Source: Sciscionella sediminilitoris | GTDB taxonomy: Bacteria > Actinomycetota > Actinomycetes > Mycobacteriales > Pseudonocardiaceae | Reading direction: 5' to 3' | Assembly (NCBI RefSeq): GCF_000737195.2 | Contig: NZ_JALM01000067.1 | Span: forward strand, 39,114-103,113 | DNA length: 64,000 nucleotides | Shown: piece by piece, positions 43,926 to 51,699 of the stretch | Position numbering within the stretch: position 1 is the stretch's first letter | Layout: each line of letters begins with the position of its first letter | Notes under the pieces: model-generated | The model's database searches: none | The model's input: the letters and a program-made list of their open reading frames with translations, nothing else | What the model was told of the DNA's origin: nothing | Made by a program: the position numbers and the translations under genes

Positions 43926-45916
43926 CCACCGATCCATATCTGTACCTCGAAGACGTCACCGGAACCGAAGCGCTCGACTGGGCCCGGGAACGCAATGCGG
44001 AATCCCTTGCCGAGCTGACCGAAGCCGAGCGGTATACCAAGACCCGCGCCGCACTGCTGGACGCGCTGGACACCGATGACCGCATCCCCTACGTCCGGAT
44101 GCGTGGCGAGTATCTCTACAACTTCTGGCGCGATGCCGAGCACCCGAAGGGGATCTGGCGGCGCACCACGCTCGCCAAGTACCGCGGTACCACGCCGGAC
44201 TGGGAAGTACTCATCGATGTCGACGCGCTCGCCGAAGCCGAGGGCGAGAACTGGGTGTGGGGCGGGGCCACGGTGCGCCGACCGGCGGACGACCGCTGCC
44301 TCGTCGAGCTCTCCAGGGGCGGCGCGGACGCGACGGTGGTGCGCGAGTTCGATCTGCGCACCCGCGAATTCCTCCCGGATGGCTTCGTGCTTCCCGAGGC
44401 CAAGCACCGGATCGGCTGGATCGACGCGGAAACCGTCTATCTCGGCACCGATTTCGGGCCGGGTTCACTGACCGATTCCGGATATCCGCGGATCGTGAAG
44501 CGCTGGCGCCGCGGTACTCCGCTTGCCGAGGCGAGCACGGTTTTCGAGGGTGAGCAGACGGATGTCGCCGTGTCCGCGGTGCACGATCCCACCCCCGGAT
44601 TCACCCGGGACCTGATCGTGCGCAGGGTGGATTTCTTCACCGCGCAGCGCTATCTGGTGCTCGACGGCGAACTGGTCGAGCTCGAACTGCCCGGGGACGC
44701 GGTCGTCTCGCTGCACCGGGAATGGTTGCTCGTGCACCCGCGCTCGGACTGGGGCGAGTACCCGACCGGCAGCCTGCTCGCGATCCGGCTGGACGACTTC
44801 CTGCACGGGGCCCGCGAGTTCACCGTGCTGTTCGCCCCGGACGCGCACTCCAGCCTCGAGGACTTCAGCGCGACACGGGATTTCCTGCTGCTGACCGTGC
44901 TCACCGATGTGCGCCCGGAACTGCGCCTGCTGCGGCCATCCGATGGCTGGCGCGCCGAACCGCTCGCCGCGGAGTTCGCCGATCTGGGCAGCGCGGACAT
45001 CGTGGGCACCGATTCGCTGCACGGCAACGACTACCTCGTGGACGTGTGCGGCTACACCACCCCGTCCACGCTGTGGCGCGGAACCGTGGGCGCGGCCCCG
45101 GAACCGGTGAAGTCCGCGCCACACCTGTTCGACGCTTCCGGGGCGGAGATCACCCAGTACTTCGCGACCTCCCTGGACGGGACGCGGATCCCCTACACCG
45201 TGGTGCGCCCCGCGAACGCCGACGGGCGCACCCTGCTCACCGGGTACGGCGGCTTCGAGATCTCGCTCACCCCGAACTACAGCGGGATCATCGGGCGCGG
45301 CTGGCTCGCCGAAGGCGGCACCTATGTGGTGGCGAACCTGCGCGGCGGCGGGGAATACGGTCCCGCGTGGCACACCGGGGCCAAGGGAGCGCACCGGCAT
45401 CGGGTGTACGAGGACTTCGCAGCCGTGGCCGGAGACCTCGTGACGCGCGGCATCACCACCACCGCGCAGCTGGGCATCCAGGGCGGCAGCAACGGCGGAC
45501 TGCTCATGGGCGTCATGCTGACCAGGTACCCGGAACTGTTCGGCGCGATCGTCTGCCAGGTACCGCTGCTGGACATGCGCCGGTACCACCTGCTGCTCGC
45601 CGGCGCGTCCTGGATGGCCGAGTACGGCGACCCCGAGGATCCCGAACAGTGGGCCTGGCTCGCCGACTATTCGCCGTACCAGAACCTCACCGCGGACGCG
45701 GAGTACCCGCCGATCTTCGTGCTCACCTCGACACGGGATGACCGGGTGCATCCGGGGCACGCGCGCAAGTTCGTCGCCCGGCTGCGGGAGTACGGCCACG
45801 ATGTGCGCTACTACGAGAACATCGAGGGCGGGCACGGCGGGGCCGCGGACAATGCGCAGTCGGCGACCAAATGGGCGCTGGTGTTCGAGTTCCTGAACCG
45901 GACGCTGAAGGGCTAG
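43922..45916 (+). CDS. Prolyl oligopeptidase family serine peptidase
   Basis: A 664-residue S9A peptidase. An N-terminal propeller begins DPYLYLEDVTGTEALDWARE. The alpha/beta hydrolase domain has the nucleophile Ser523 in IQGGSNGGLLMG, Asp in TSTRDDRVHPGHA and His in EGGHGGA. There is no signal peptide, so it is cytosolic. It cleaves short peptides after proline or a basic residue. GTG start overlaps the DUF1707 gene by 4 bp. Complete triad; probably active. Confidence 0.93.
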   Translation: MTTDPYLYLEDVTGTEALDWARERNAESLAELTEAERYTKTRAALLDALDTDDRIPYVRMRGEYLYNFWRDAEHPKGIWRRTTLAKYRGTTPDWEVLIDVDALAEAEGENWVWGGATVRRPADDRCLVELSRGGADATVVREFDLRTREFLPDGFVLPEAKHRIGWIDAETVYLGTDFGPGSLTDSGYPRIVKRWRRGTPLAEASTVFEGEQTDVAVSAVHDPTPGFTRDLIVRRVDFFTAQRYLVLDGELVELELPGDAVVSLHREWLLVHPRSDWGEYPTGSLLAIRLDDFLHGAREFTVLFAPDAHSSLEDFSATRDFLLLTVLTDVRPELRLLRPSDGWRAEPLAAEFADLGSADIVGTDSLHGNDYLVDVCGYTTPSTLWRGTVGAAPEPVKSAPHLFDASGAEITQYFATSLDGTRIPYTVVRPANADGRTLLTGYGGFEISLTPNYSGIIGRGWLAEGGTYVVANLRGGGEYGPAWHTGAKGAHRHRVYEDFAAVAGDLVTRGITTTAQLGIQGGSNGGLLMGVMLTRYPELFGAIVCQVPLLDMRRYHLLLAGASWMAEYGDPEDPEQWAWLADYSPYQNLTADAEYPPIFVLTSTRDDRVHPGHARKFVARLREYGHDVRYYENIEGGHGGAADNAQSATKWALVFEFLNRTLKG

Positions 45917-46437
45917 AGCTTGGCCCGGTAGAGATCGCGCAGCAGGCAGATCTCCGCGCCGTGGTGCATGACTTCCCGGTTCAGGTGCAGGACCAGGGTG
46001 GCCATCGAACGGTCCGCCCACGGTCCCTCGGCCTCGCCGACCGGGCGCTGCAGGGCCGCATCGTCCAGGGAAGCCACGCCCGCGCGCCACGCGTCGTGGT
46101 ACTCGCGCAGGGCGGCGAGTCCCTGTTCCGCGGTGATCGGCCAGCTCGCGGTGGTGATGGTCAGCGATCCGTCACCGAAGTGCGCGCTGGCGCGGATCCC
46201 GAACACCTGCACCGCGATGTGCGCCAGCCGCCAGGCGATCGTGGTCAGCGGCGGCGGTTCCCGGACCGGCCACTGCCAGTCGATCATCGGCGGTCCGTCC
46301 GCGGTGGCGCGCACCGTCCAGCAGTCCGGAACGGGCTCCCACAGGTATTCCGCGTCGGTGAGCCCCTCCAGTCGCGGCATCAGGTGATAGTCCCAGTAGA
46401 AGTCGAGCTGATCGAGCAGTTCCTCGCGCCAGGTCAT
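45913..46437 (-). CDS. DinB family protein
   Basis: A 174-residue four-helix DinB protein. It begins MTWREELLDQLDFYWDYHLM, has IAWRLAHIAVQVFGIRAS, and late HLNREVMHHGAEICLLRDLY with metal-ligand histidines. Members use metal to act on thiol conjugates such as mycothiol adducts. The 3' end overlaps the convergent peptidase gene by 4 bp. It is divergent from a small HTH gene which may regulate it. Confidence 0.88.
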   Translation of the reverse strand: MTWREELLDQLDFYWDYHLMPRLEGLTDAEYLWEPVPDCWTVRATADGPPMIDWQWPVREPPPLTTIAWRLAHIAVQVFGIRASAHFGDGSLTITTASWPITAEQGLAALREYHDAWRAGVASLDDAALQRPVGEAEGPWADRSMATLVLHLNREVMHHGAEICLLRDLYRAKL

Positions 46438-46538
46438 CGGAGGCTCCCATCGGTGTCCGTGCTGCGCCGTCCGGCACTGAATGCGACGCTAACCGGTGGT
46501 GGCCGACAAGGCTGTGTCGGTCAATCGAAGGAGCGAAC

Positions 46539-46916
46539 ATGAGCGATCTGGAGCCGACCGCGCAACTGCATCAGGTGCTGCCGCTGGTCGAACGCCAGCA
46601 CGCGCTGATCGAATACCTCCGGATCCGCGCGCCCAAGACCACAACCGGCAAGCGGCTGGCCGAGGAACTCGGGGTCAGCACCCGGACCGTGGAGCGGGAT
46701 GTGCTCGCCCTGCGCGCGGCCGGGCTGCCGCTGACCGTGCGCAGCGGCCCGGGCGGCGGTTACCGCATCGACGCCCGCGCCGAGCTCCCGCCCATCCGGT
46801 TCTCCCCCGGCGAGGCCTCCGCGCTCGTGGCCGCGCTGGTCGCGGTCGGGCCCTTCACATCCGCGACCGCGCAGTCGGCCTTCGCGAAGATCCTCGAAGC
46901 CATGGAACCGGGCTGA
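46539..46916 (+). CDS. Short HTH protein (WYL/DeoR-type DNA-binding domain without WYL domain)
   Basis: A 125-residue protein with only the N-terminal part of YafY-type regulators: IEYLRIRAPKTTTGKRLAEE, LGVSTRTVERDVLALRAAGL and GPGGGYRIDARAELPP. The short linker region ends at KILEAMEPG. The WYL ligand domain (about 180 residues) is absent. AAGGAG precedes the ATG. It could be a naturally short regulator or a truncated gene. It ends 1 bp before the convergent SelA-like gene. Confidence 0.82.
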   Translation: MSDLEPTAQLHQVLPLVERQHALIEYLRIRAPKTTTGKRLAEELGVSTRTVERDVLALRAAGLPLTVRSGPGGGYRIDARAELPPIRFSPGEASALVAALVAVGPFTSATAQSAFAKILEAMEPG

Positions 46917-46917
46917 G

Positions 46918-48012
46918 TCATCCGAAGACTTCCCGGAAGGCTTGCAGCACAAGGCGCTCCTCGCCGGGGTCGACGGTCTGCGGGTTCAGCGCGATCGCGC
47001 CGTCCACGACGAGCACGGCGATGCGCGGATCCCGGTCCCAGAGTGCGTCCACGAGCGATTCGGTGCGCCAGCCGGAATCCGGATCGGGGCGCACCATGGC
47101 GCGCCCGTGCGGTTGCCCGGCCTCGCTCGGATAGTCGCGCCAGGCGGATAGTCCGCGCAGCGCCCCGATCCCCGCCACCCACAGCGCGACGGCCTGTTCG
47201 TAGCGGGCCAGCAGCGCGGCCTCGTCCTGGCCGAGGGTCCACTGCACGGCGGCGAGCAGGCCGAGCAGTTCCTCCTTGCCCACCTTCATCCCGCGCCCGA
47301 CGGCGTGATGCGGGGCGCCGTGCGCGCGGGCGCCCTCGATGATCTCCGCGCTGCCCAGCAGCAATCCGCTGGACTGCGGGCCGCGCAATCCCTTGCCCCC
47401 GCTCACGATCACCGCATCGGCGCCGAGTTCGGTGGTGAACCGCCACAGCGAGGAGACCGGGGGAATCTGCGCGGCCGCGTCCACGAGCACCGGAATCCCC
47501 GCCCGGTGCGCGAGTTCCAGGACGAGCGGCAGTTCCGGGGCGCCTTCGGCATAGTGTGCCCCGGCGAACCAGAGCACGCAGGCGGTCTCCGGTCCGAGCG
47601 CGGCCGCGATTTCCTCCCGGTTCGCGCCGAATTCCACGATCGGCGCGCCGAGCTGGCGGACCGCGTAGTCATAGGGATTGCGGTGCCCGGAGAACATGGC
47701 CACCGCCGCGGCCGGGCGCGGCGGGCCGAACACGGTGATGTCCTTGCTCAGGCAGGCGGCAACGGAGAGGGTGACCGCGGCCGAACCACCGCTGGTCACG
47801 TATCCCGCCGCGTTCCCGGTCAGTTCGGCAAGGCGGGCGCCGACGGCCCGCTGCAGCTCGGGGAGGTCGACGAAATCCGCCGAGGCCTCGCGCATCGCTT
47901 CGGCGGCACCGGGAGCCAGCCGGGAACCACCGAGCACGGTGAGCGTGGCGGCCGCGTTCACCACCGGGCGCAGGCCGAGTTCGCGATAGGCCGGTGCGGA
48001 GTAGCCGGTCAT
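46918..48012 (-). CDS. SelA-like PLP-dependent enzyme (D-glucosaminate-6-phosphate ammonia lyase type)
   Basis: A 364-residue fold-type I PLP protein. Seen: RPVVNAAATLTVLGGSRLAP, the common start for this group, YVTSGGSAAVTLSVAACL, PVLVDAAAQIPPVSSLWRF and the PLP-Lys segment DAVIVSGGKGLRGPQSSGLL. No selenocysteine machinery is nearby, so it is not true SelA. Relatives include DgaE ammonia-lyases acting on amino-sugar acids. It is third in a 4-bp-overlap operon with two esterase genes. Substrate inferred. Confidence 0.82.
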   Translation of the reverse strand: MTGYSAPAYRELGLRPVVNAAATLTVLGGSRLAPGAAEAMREASADFVDLPELQRAVGARLAELTGNAAGYVTSGGSAAVTLSVAACLSKDITVFGPPRPAAAVAMFSGHRNPYDYAVRQLGAPIVEFGANREEIAAALGPETACVLWFAGAHYAEGAPELPLVLELAHRAGIPVLVDAAAQIPPVSSLWRFTTELGADAVIVSGGKGLRGPQSSGLLLGSAEIIEGARAHGAPHHAVGRGMKVGKEELLGLLAAVQWTLGQDEAALLARYEQAVALWVAGIGALRGLSAWRDYPSEAGQPHGRAMVRPDPDSGWRTESLVDALWDRDPRIAVLVVDGAIALNPQTVDPGEERLVLQAFREVFG

Positions 48013-48857
48013 GAGGCGAACCGCGCCATTCCCGGCATGCCGAGCCGTCCGGAAAGCCAGGCGTCGATGGCGCGCGTGTCCGAGGCGTCCTGTGCACCGC
48101 GCTGGTACACGGTGCCCCGATCGCCGAGCGCGGCGAGCAGTTCACCGTTCCATCCCGGTCCTTCGGCGGGCGCGGCGAGCAGCACCTCGGCCCGGATGTC
48201 GCGGGCCAGCGTTGCGGGTTCGTACACCGCGAAGGTCTCCCGCACCGCGGTTTCCCGCTCCGGGTGGGCGCGCAGCAGATCGTTGAGCTCCTCGAGCGGA
48301 TAGCTCTGCCCGTGTTCACGCCGGTGCAGCGCGTCGTGCAGCAGCGGGGTGTTCACCACGGCGGCCCGGAAAAGCGGGCGCCGCGCCACGGTGTGCAGCA
48401 CGAGATCCTCCCCGCTCACCGCGAGCCGCGCGGGATCGGCCTGCGGGTGCGCGGCAAGAAACTCCGCGCCGCGCAGGCAGTCGGCGATGATCGCGCGGTA
48501 GACATAGGTGCGCGGATCGCTCACCCCGAGGGTGAACAGCCCGGGATAGGCGGCGGCGAACGGAACATCGGCGAGCCGCTGGCCGCGATGCATCATGGTG
48601 AACATGACATAGCGCAACCGGTCGTTGTAGTGCGGCGGGTTGTTCACGCTGCCGTGCCGCGGGGTCTCCAGCAGTGCGGGGAAGGGTCCCTCCCCCGCGG
48701 GCACGCTGAGGAAACCGAACAGCCGGTGCCCGTCCAGCCCGCTGAACCACACCCGGTACCCGGTGAAGTGCTCGGTGCACATCCGTTCGTACCGTTCCAC
48801 GAGTGGCCGCGCGGGAAACCCGGCCAGTTCCGCGTCGAGCTCGGCCCAGAAACTCAT
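48009..48857 (-). CDS. AXE1-like alpha/beta hydrolase, apparently without catalytic Ser and His
   Basis: A 282-residue paralogue of the acetylxylan esterase encoded just upstream. It has the family core (FGFLSVPAGEGPFPALLETP, MMHRGQRLADVPFAAAYPG, YVYRAIIADCLRGAEFLAAH). However, where the elbow GGSQGG is expected it reads RLAVSGEDLVLHTVARR, and the usual C-terminal His motif is missing. It is therefore probably not an esterase on its own. The start overlaps the preceding gene by 4 bp. It may bind substrate or partner the active copy. Alignment is by eye. Confidence 0.75.
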   Translation of the reverse strand: MSFWAELDAELAGFPARPLVERYERMCTEHFTGYRVWFSGLDGHRLFGFLSVPAGEGPFPALLETPRHGSVNNPPHYNDRLRYVMFTMMHRGQRLADVPFAAAYPGLFTLGVSDPRTYVYRAIIADCLRGAEFLAAHPQADPARLAVSGEDLVLHTVARRPLFRAAVVNTPLLHDALHRREHGQSYPLEELNDLLRAHPERETAVRETFAVYEPATLARDIRAEVLLAAPAEGPGWNGELLAALGDRGTVYQRGAQDASDTRAIDAWLSGRLGMPGMARFAS

Positions 48858-49786
48858 GCCCGCACCCCCAGCTGCTTGTCCATGAACTCCTCGATCCGCT
48901 GCTGCACGCCCGGCTGCCCGGCATCGTGCCCCGCTCCGGGAAAGGTGGCCAGTTCCTTCGGGCAGTCCAGTTCGCGGAACACGGCGAACCCGGTCTCCGG
49001 CGGGCAGACATCGTCCTCCAGCCCGATGTGCATGAACACCGGGGCACGCACCGCGGGCGCGAAATTCACCACGTCGTAGTAGGAAACCGTCTCCCCGAGC
49101 GCGGCGGCCTGTTCCGGATGGATCCGCAGGAACTCGTTGATCTCCTCATAGGGATAGGAATGGGTGAGCCGGGGCGCGTCCGCGATCCCGCACAGATACG
49201 GGCAGCCCGAGGCGATACAGCGCACCGTTTCCGGCCGCAGCGCGCCCGCCAGGAGACCGAGCCCGCCGCCCTGGCTCGAACCGAACACCCCGAACCGGGT
49301 TTCATCGGTCTCCCCCAGCCCGGCGAGCACATCGATCCCGCGCACCACATCCATGTAGAAACCGCGATAGGTATAGCTGTAGCGGTCCACGATGTTGTCC
49401 ACCAGCAGCCCGGGAAATCCCGGATTCACCACCGCATTCGCCCGCAGCTTCCCGCGCGTCGCGAGATCCACCGCGAAATACCCGCGCCGGGCCCAGGATT
49501 TCAGGATCGCGGGTTCGGAGACATAACCGGGAATGTGCATCGCGACCGGTAGCGGTCCCGTCGTGGTTCGCGGCCGGGCGCACCAGGCGGCGACCTCGAC
49601 GTGCCCGAAGCTCACATAGCGCAGTTCGGTGACCAGTATTTCCGGGGAGGACAGATCCGGCCGTTCGATCAGCCGCGGTTCTGGGTCGATGGATTCGGCG
49701 AGCCGGAGCGTCTCCGTCCAGAACTCGTCGAAGTCGGGCGGTCGCGGCACCTCGATGTGCGCGCGCTGCGGTTCCGTCATGACCAT
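48854..49786 (-). CDS. Acetylxylan esterase/cephalosporin-C deacetylase family protein (AXE1)
   Basis: A 310-residue esterase. It has the N-terminal PPDFDEFWTETLRLAESIDP, a long loop with RGYFAVDLATRGKLRANAVV, the nucleophile elbow FGSSQGGGLGLLAGAL (Ser171), Asp in GLEDDVCPPETGF and His in PGAGHDAGQPG. All three catalytic residues are present. No signal peptide, so it acts on an internal acetyl ester. It heads the three-gene operon. Start ATG 49786 or 49780. A 148-nt repeat lies 16 bp upstream. Confidence 0.86.
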   Translation of the reverse strand: MVMTEPQRAHIEVPRPPDFDEFWTETLRLAESIDPEPRLIERPDLSSPEILVTELRYVSFGHVEVAAWCARPRTTTGPLPVAMHIPGYVSEPAILKSWARRGYFAVDLATRGKLRANAVVNPGFPGLLVDNIVDRYSYTYRGFYMDVVRGIDVLAGLGETDETRFGVFGSSQGGGLGLLAGALRPETVRCIASGCPYLCGIADAPRLTHSYPYEEINEFLRIHPEQAAALGETVSYYDVVNFAPAVRAPVFMHIGLEDDVCPPETGFAVFRELDCPKELATFPGAGHDAGQPGVQQRIEEFMDKQLGVRA

Positions 49787-49802
49787 GACCCTAATAGAGC
49801 GC

Positions 49803-49950
49803 GCCTGGGGGCTCCATGTCCTGCTGCGCGGGGCCATATCGGCGATCCGCGGCGTTGTCCTCCTCCCGCGCAGCGCCGCTGCGCTGTCGTCGTCCGCCTT
49901 GCGGCTCATCCGATCTGGCTCCCGCTCGCGACGGACGAGAGCCCCCAGGC
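49803..49950. repeat. 148-nt intergenic repeat, copy A
   Basis: The terminal stem GCCTGGGGGCTC (49803-49814) pairs perfectly with 49939-49950. An internal stem is GCTGCGCGGG (49823-49832) with CCCGCGCAGC (49866-49875). An ungapped second copy with about 87% identity is at 50971. It lies between the divergent esterase and tetR-type genes. No ribosome site or plausible protein is seen. Confidence 0.85.
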
Positions 49951-50019
49951 ACACTCCTAATCCGATGAGTACCGCTTGCCGATAGCTGCGATCGGGGCGG
50001 ATTCGCCTAACGTGGGGGG

Positions 50020-50586
50020 ATGAGCGAGACGGATGGCAGGCGATTGCGCGGCGCGCGCAAACGGGAATCGATCATCGCGGCGGCACTGCGCCTTGTGGAG
50101 CGCGAGGGTGTCAGCAAGGTGACCCACCGGGCCGTCGCGGCCGAGGCCGGGGTTCCTTCCGGCTCGGTCTCCTATTATTTCGCCACCCTCGACGATCTGC
50201 TCATCGCCGCGCTCACCAGCGCGACCGAGGACTACACCGACCGGCTGCGCGAGCTCACCGAACAGACCGGGGACCAGCTGGAGGCGCTTGCCCAGCTCAT
50301 CGCGGAATGCCCGACCGAATCCGGACGGGCGCGCGCCATCGCGGAGCGGGAACTCAATCTGCTCGCCACCCGGCGCCCCGCACTGCGCCCGGTCGCGCGC
50401 ACCTGGCGGGAGGCCGTGGCCGAACTCGCGCACCGGTTCACCGCGGACCCGGCCGCCGTCTGCGAAACGCTCGCCGTCGTGGACGGGATGTGCGTCGGTT
50501 TCCTGCTGGAGGAGGAACAGCCGGATCTCGACCTGATCCGCTCAGTGCTGCGCAACGCCCTGCGCATCGACACCGAAACTAGTTGA
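50020..50586 (+). CDS. TetR/AcrR family transcriptional regulator
   Basis: A 188-residue regulator. It has RGARKRESIIAAALRLVERE, the HTH KVTHRAVAAEAGVPSGSVSY and YFATLDDLLIAALTSATEDY, then a C-terminal ligand domain. It is followed by an SMR efflux gene on the same strand, with an array of AACTAGTT-type sites between them. It probably represses the pump. The stop codon lies at the edge of the first site. Confidence 0.88.
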   Translation: MSETDGRRLRGARKRESIIAAALRLVEREGVSKVTHRAVAAEAGVPSGSVSYYFATLDDLLIAALTSATEDYTDRLRELTEQTGDQLEALAQLIAECPTESGRARAIAERELNLLATRRPALRPVARTWREAVAELAHRFTADPAAVCETLAVVDGMCVGFLLEEEQPDLDLIRSVLRNALRIDTETS

Positions 50587-50643
50587 ACATCTGCCCACAT
50601 TTAGCTACGCTCGAACTAGTTGCGCGAATGTTCAACTTGTTGG
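50577..50643. promoter_or_regulatory. AACTAGTT operator array between tetR-type gene and SMR gene
   Basis: AACTAGTT occurs at 50577-50584 and 50614-50621, and CAACTTGTTG at about 50634-50643 is a third, near-palindromic copy. GTTGAACAT (50582-50590) also faces ATGTTCAAC (50628-50636). The array covers the expected promoter of the SMR gene. Confidence 0.55.
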
Positions 50644-50655
50644 AGTGGAGATCCC

Positions 50656-50976
50656 GTGGCCTACCTGTTGCTGATCGGCGCGATCCTCGCCGAGACGACC
50701 GGAACCCTGGCCACCCGGTACACCGATGGATTCACCCGGATCCTGCCCTCGGCGATCGTGGTGATCGGCGTGCTCGGCGCCTATGTACTGCTCTCCCTCT
50801 CCCTCAAACACGGGATGAGCCTGGGCGTGGCCTACGGCATCTGGGCCGCGGCCGGGGTGGCGATCGTGGCGGTCATCGGCGCGACGGTGTTCCACGAACC
50901 GCTCAGTTTCGTTCAGGGCATCGGCATCGCCCTCGTCATCGGCGGCGTACTCGCCCTTGAACTCGGGCGCGCCTGA
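50656..50976 (+). CDS. SMR family multidrug efflux protein (EmrE/QacC-like)
   Basis: A 106-residue protein with four helices. The conserved proton/drug-binding Glu is residue 13 in LLLIGAILAETTGTLATRY. Further features are VLGAYVLLSLSLKHGMSLGV and AYGIWAAAGVAIVAVIGATV, typical of the family. It pumps cationic compounds out using the proton gradient as a dimer. The GTG 50656 start gives the normal length; GGAG lies upstream. Its stop codon lies inside the second copy of the 148-nt repeat. Confidence 0.92.
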   Translation: MAYLLLIGAILAETTGTLATRYTDGFTRILPSAIVVIGVLGAYVLLSLSLKHGMSLGVAYGIWAAAGVAIVAVIGATVFHEPLSFVQGIGIALVIGGVLALELGRA

Positions 50977-51118
50977 CGGCCCCATAGCCTGCTGCGCGGG
51001 GCCATATCGGCGCCTCGCGGCGTTGCCCTCCTCCCGCGCAGCGCCGCTGCGCTGTCGTCGTCCGCCTTGCGATGCATCCGATCTGGCTCCCGCTCGCGAC
51101 GACAGAGGACCGTCAGGC
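50971..51118. repeat. 148-nt intergenic repeat, copy B
   Basis: Same length as copy A without gaps. The terminal stem is GCCTGACGG (50971-50979) with CCGTCAGGC (51110-51118), extended by two further pairs past one mismatch. The stem has three compensated base-pair changes relative to copy A. The stop codon of the SMR gene (50974-50976) lies in the left arm. Confidence 0.85.
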
Positions 51119-51210
51119 ACACCCTCGGCGCAGTCACGCAACACGAATGATTGACACCCGACCTGTTAGCCGTGTCACACTGAGTATCCCGGACTGGCGG
51201 AGGGCGGACG

Positions 51211-51606
51211 ATGGTGTCTCGCTTGGGTTATCAGTGTGCCTACTGCGGACTGCGGGTGCGGCTCGAGGGCGACCCGCGACATCCGGGCCACGGTGTCGTC
51301 GAGGAGCTCATGAAATCGGGTGAGCCGATGACCCTGCCCGGCCTCGAGGTACTGCACCGGTTCTGCGCGAGTGCACTGCGCGCCGGATCGGGCGGGGACA
51401 CCATGTTGCGGCGGGCCTGGCTCGGCTGGGTCACCGACCGATTCGAGGCGAGCAGACCCCGGCGGCATTTCGGAATCCGGCACTATTCCCGGCTCGGCCT
51501 GCACCCGGCGCGGATGCGCGCGCCGCGCCTGTTCCGCAAACACTGGCAGGTGCGCAAAATGCGCTGTGCGGCGCTGGCCAGCCACTATTACGCGAACGCA
51601 CGGTGA
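51211..51606 (+). CDS. Small basic protein with CxxC motif, unknown function
   Basis: A 131-residue very basic protein. It opens MVSRLGYQCAYCGLRVRLEG, with a possible zinc-binding CxxC at residues 9-12, and has an isolated Cys in LHRFCASALRAG. The second half is Arg/His-rich (RPRRHFGIRHYSRLGLHP) and ends LASHYYANAR. The CxxC motif and Arg-rich character suggest nucleic-acid binding, but I do not recognise the family. A perfect 12-bp hairpin follows its stop. Codon use is normal for the region, so it is probably a real gene. Confidence 0.6.
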   Translation: MVSRLGYQCAYCGLRVRLEGDPRHPGHGVVEELMKSGEPMTLPGLEVLHRFCASALRAGSGGDTMLRRAWLGWVTDRFEASRPRRHFGIRHYSRLGLHPARMRAPRLFRKHWQVRKMRCAALASHYYANAR

Positions 51607-51642
51607 TCCCGCGCGGCCGGTGCGTATCGTGTCCTACTTCAC

Positions 51643-51670
51643 GATCACGCTACCAGGCGGTAGCGTGATC
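51643..51670. terminator. Perfect 12-bp hairpin between the CxxC gene and the etfD-like gene
   Basis: GATCACGCTACC (51643-51654) and its exact complement (51659-51670) enclose AGGC. It lies 37 bp after one stop and 30 bp before the next start. It may terminate the first gene or serve as an operator. No T-run follows. Confidence 0.6.
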
Positions 51671-51699
51671 GGCACTCGGCTCTCAACGTGGAGGGGCTC

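Noticed and set aside
49801..51140. A minus-strand frame through both 148-nt repeats reads RREREPDRM and KADDDSAAALRGRR in each copy.
   Set aside because: No ribosome site, and the differences between the copies concentrate in paired stem positions rather than in third codon positions. Probably non-coding, although such frames may be annotated as hypothetical proteins.
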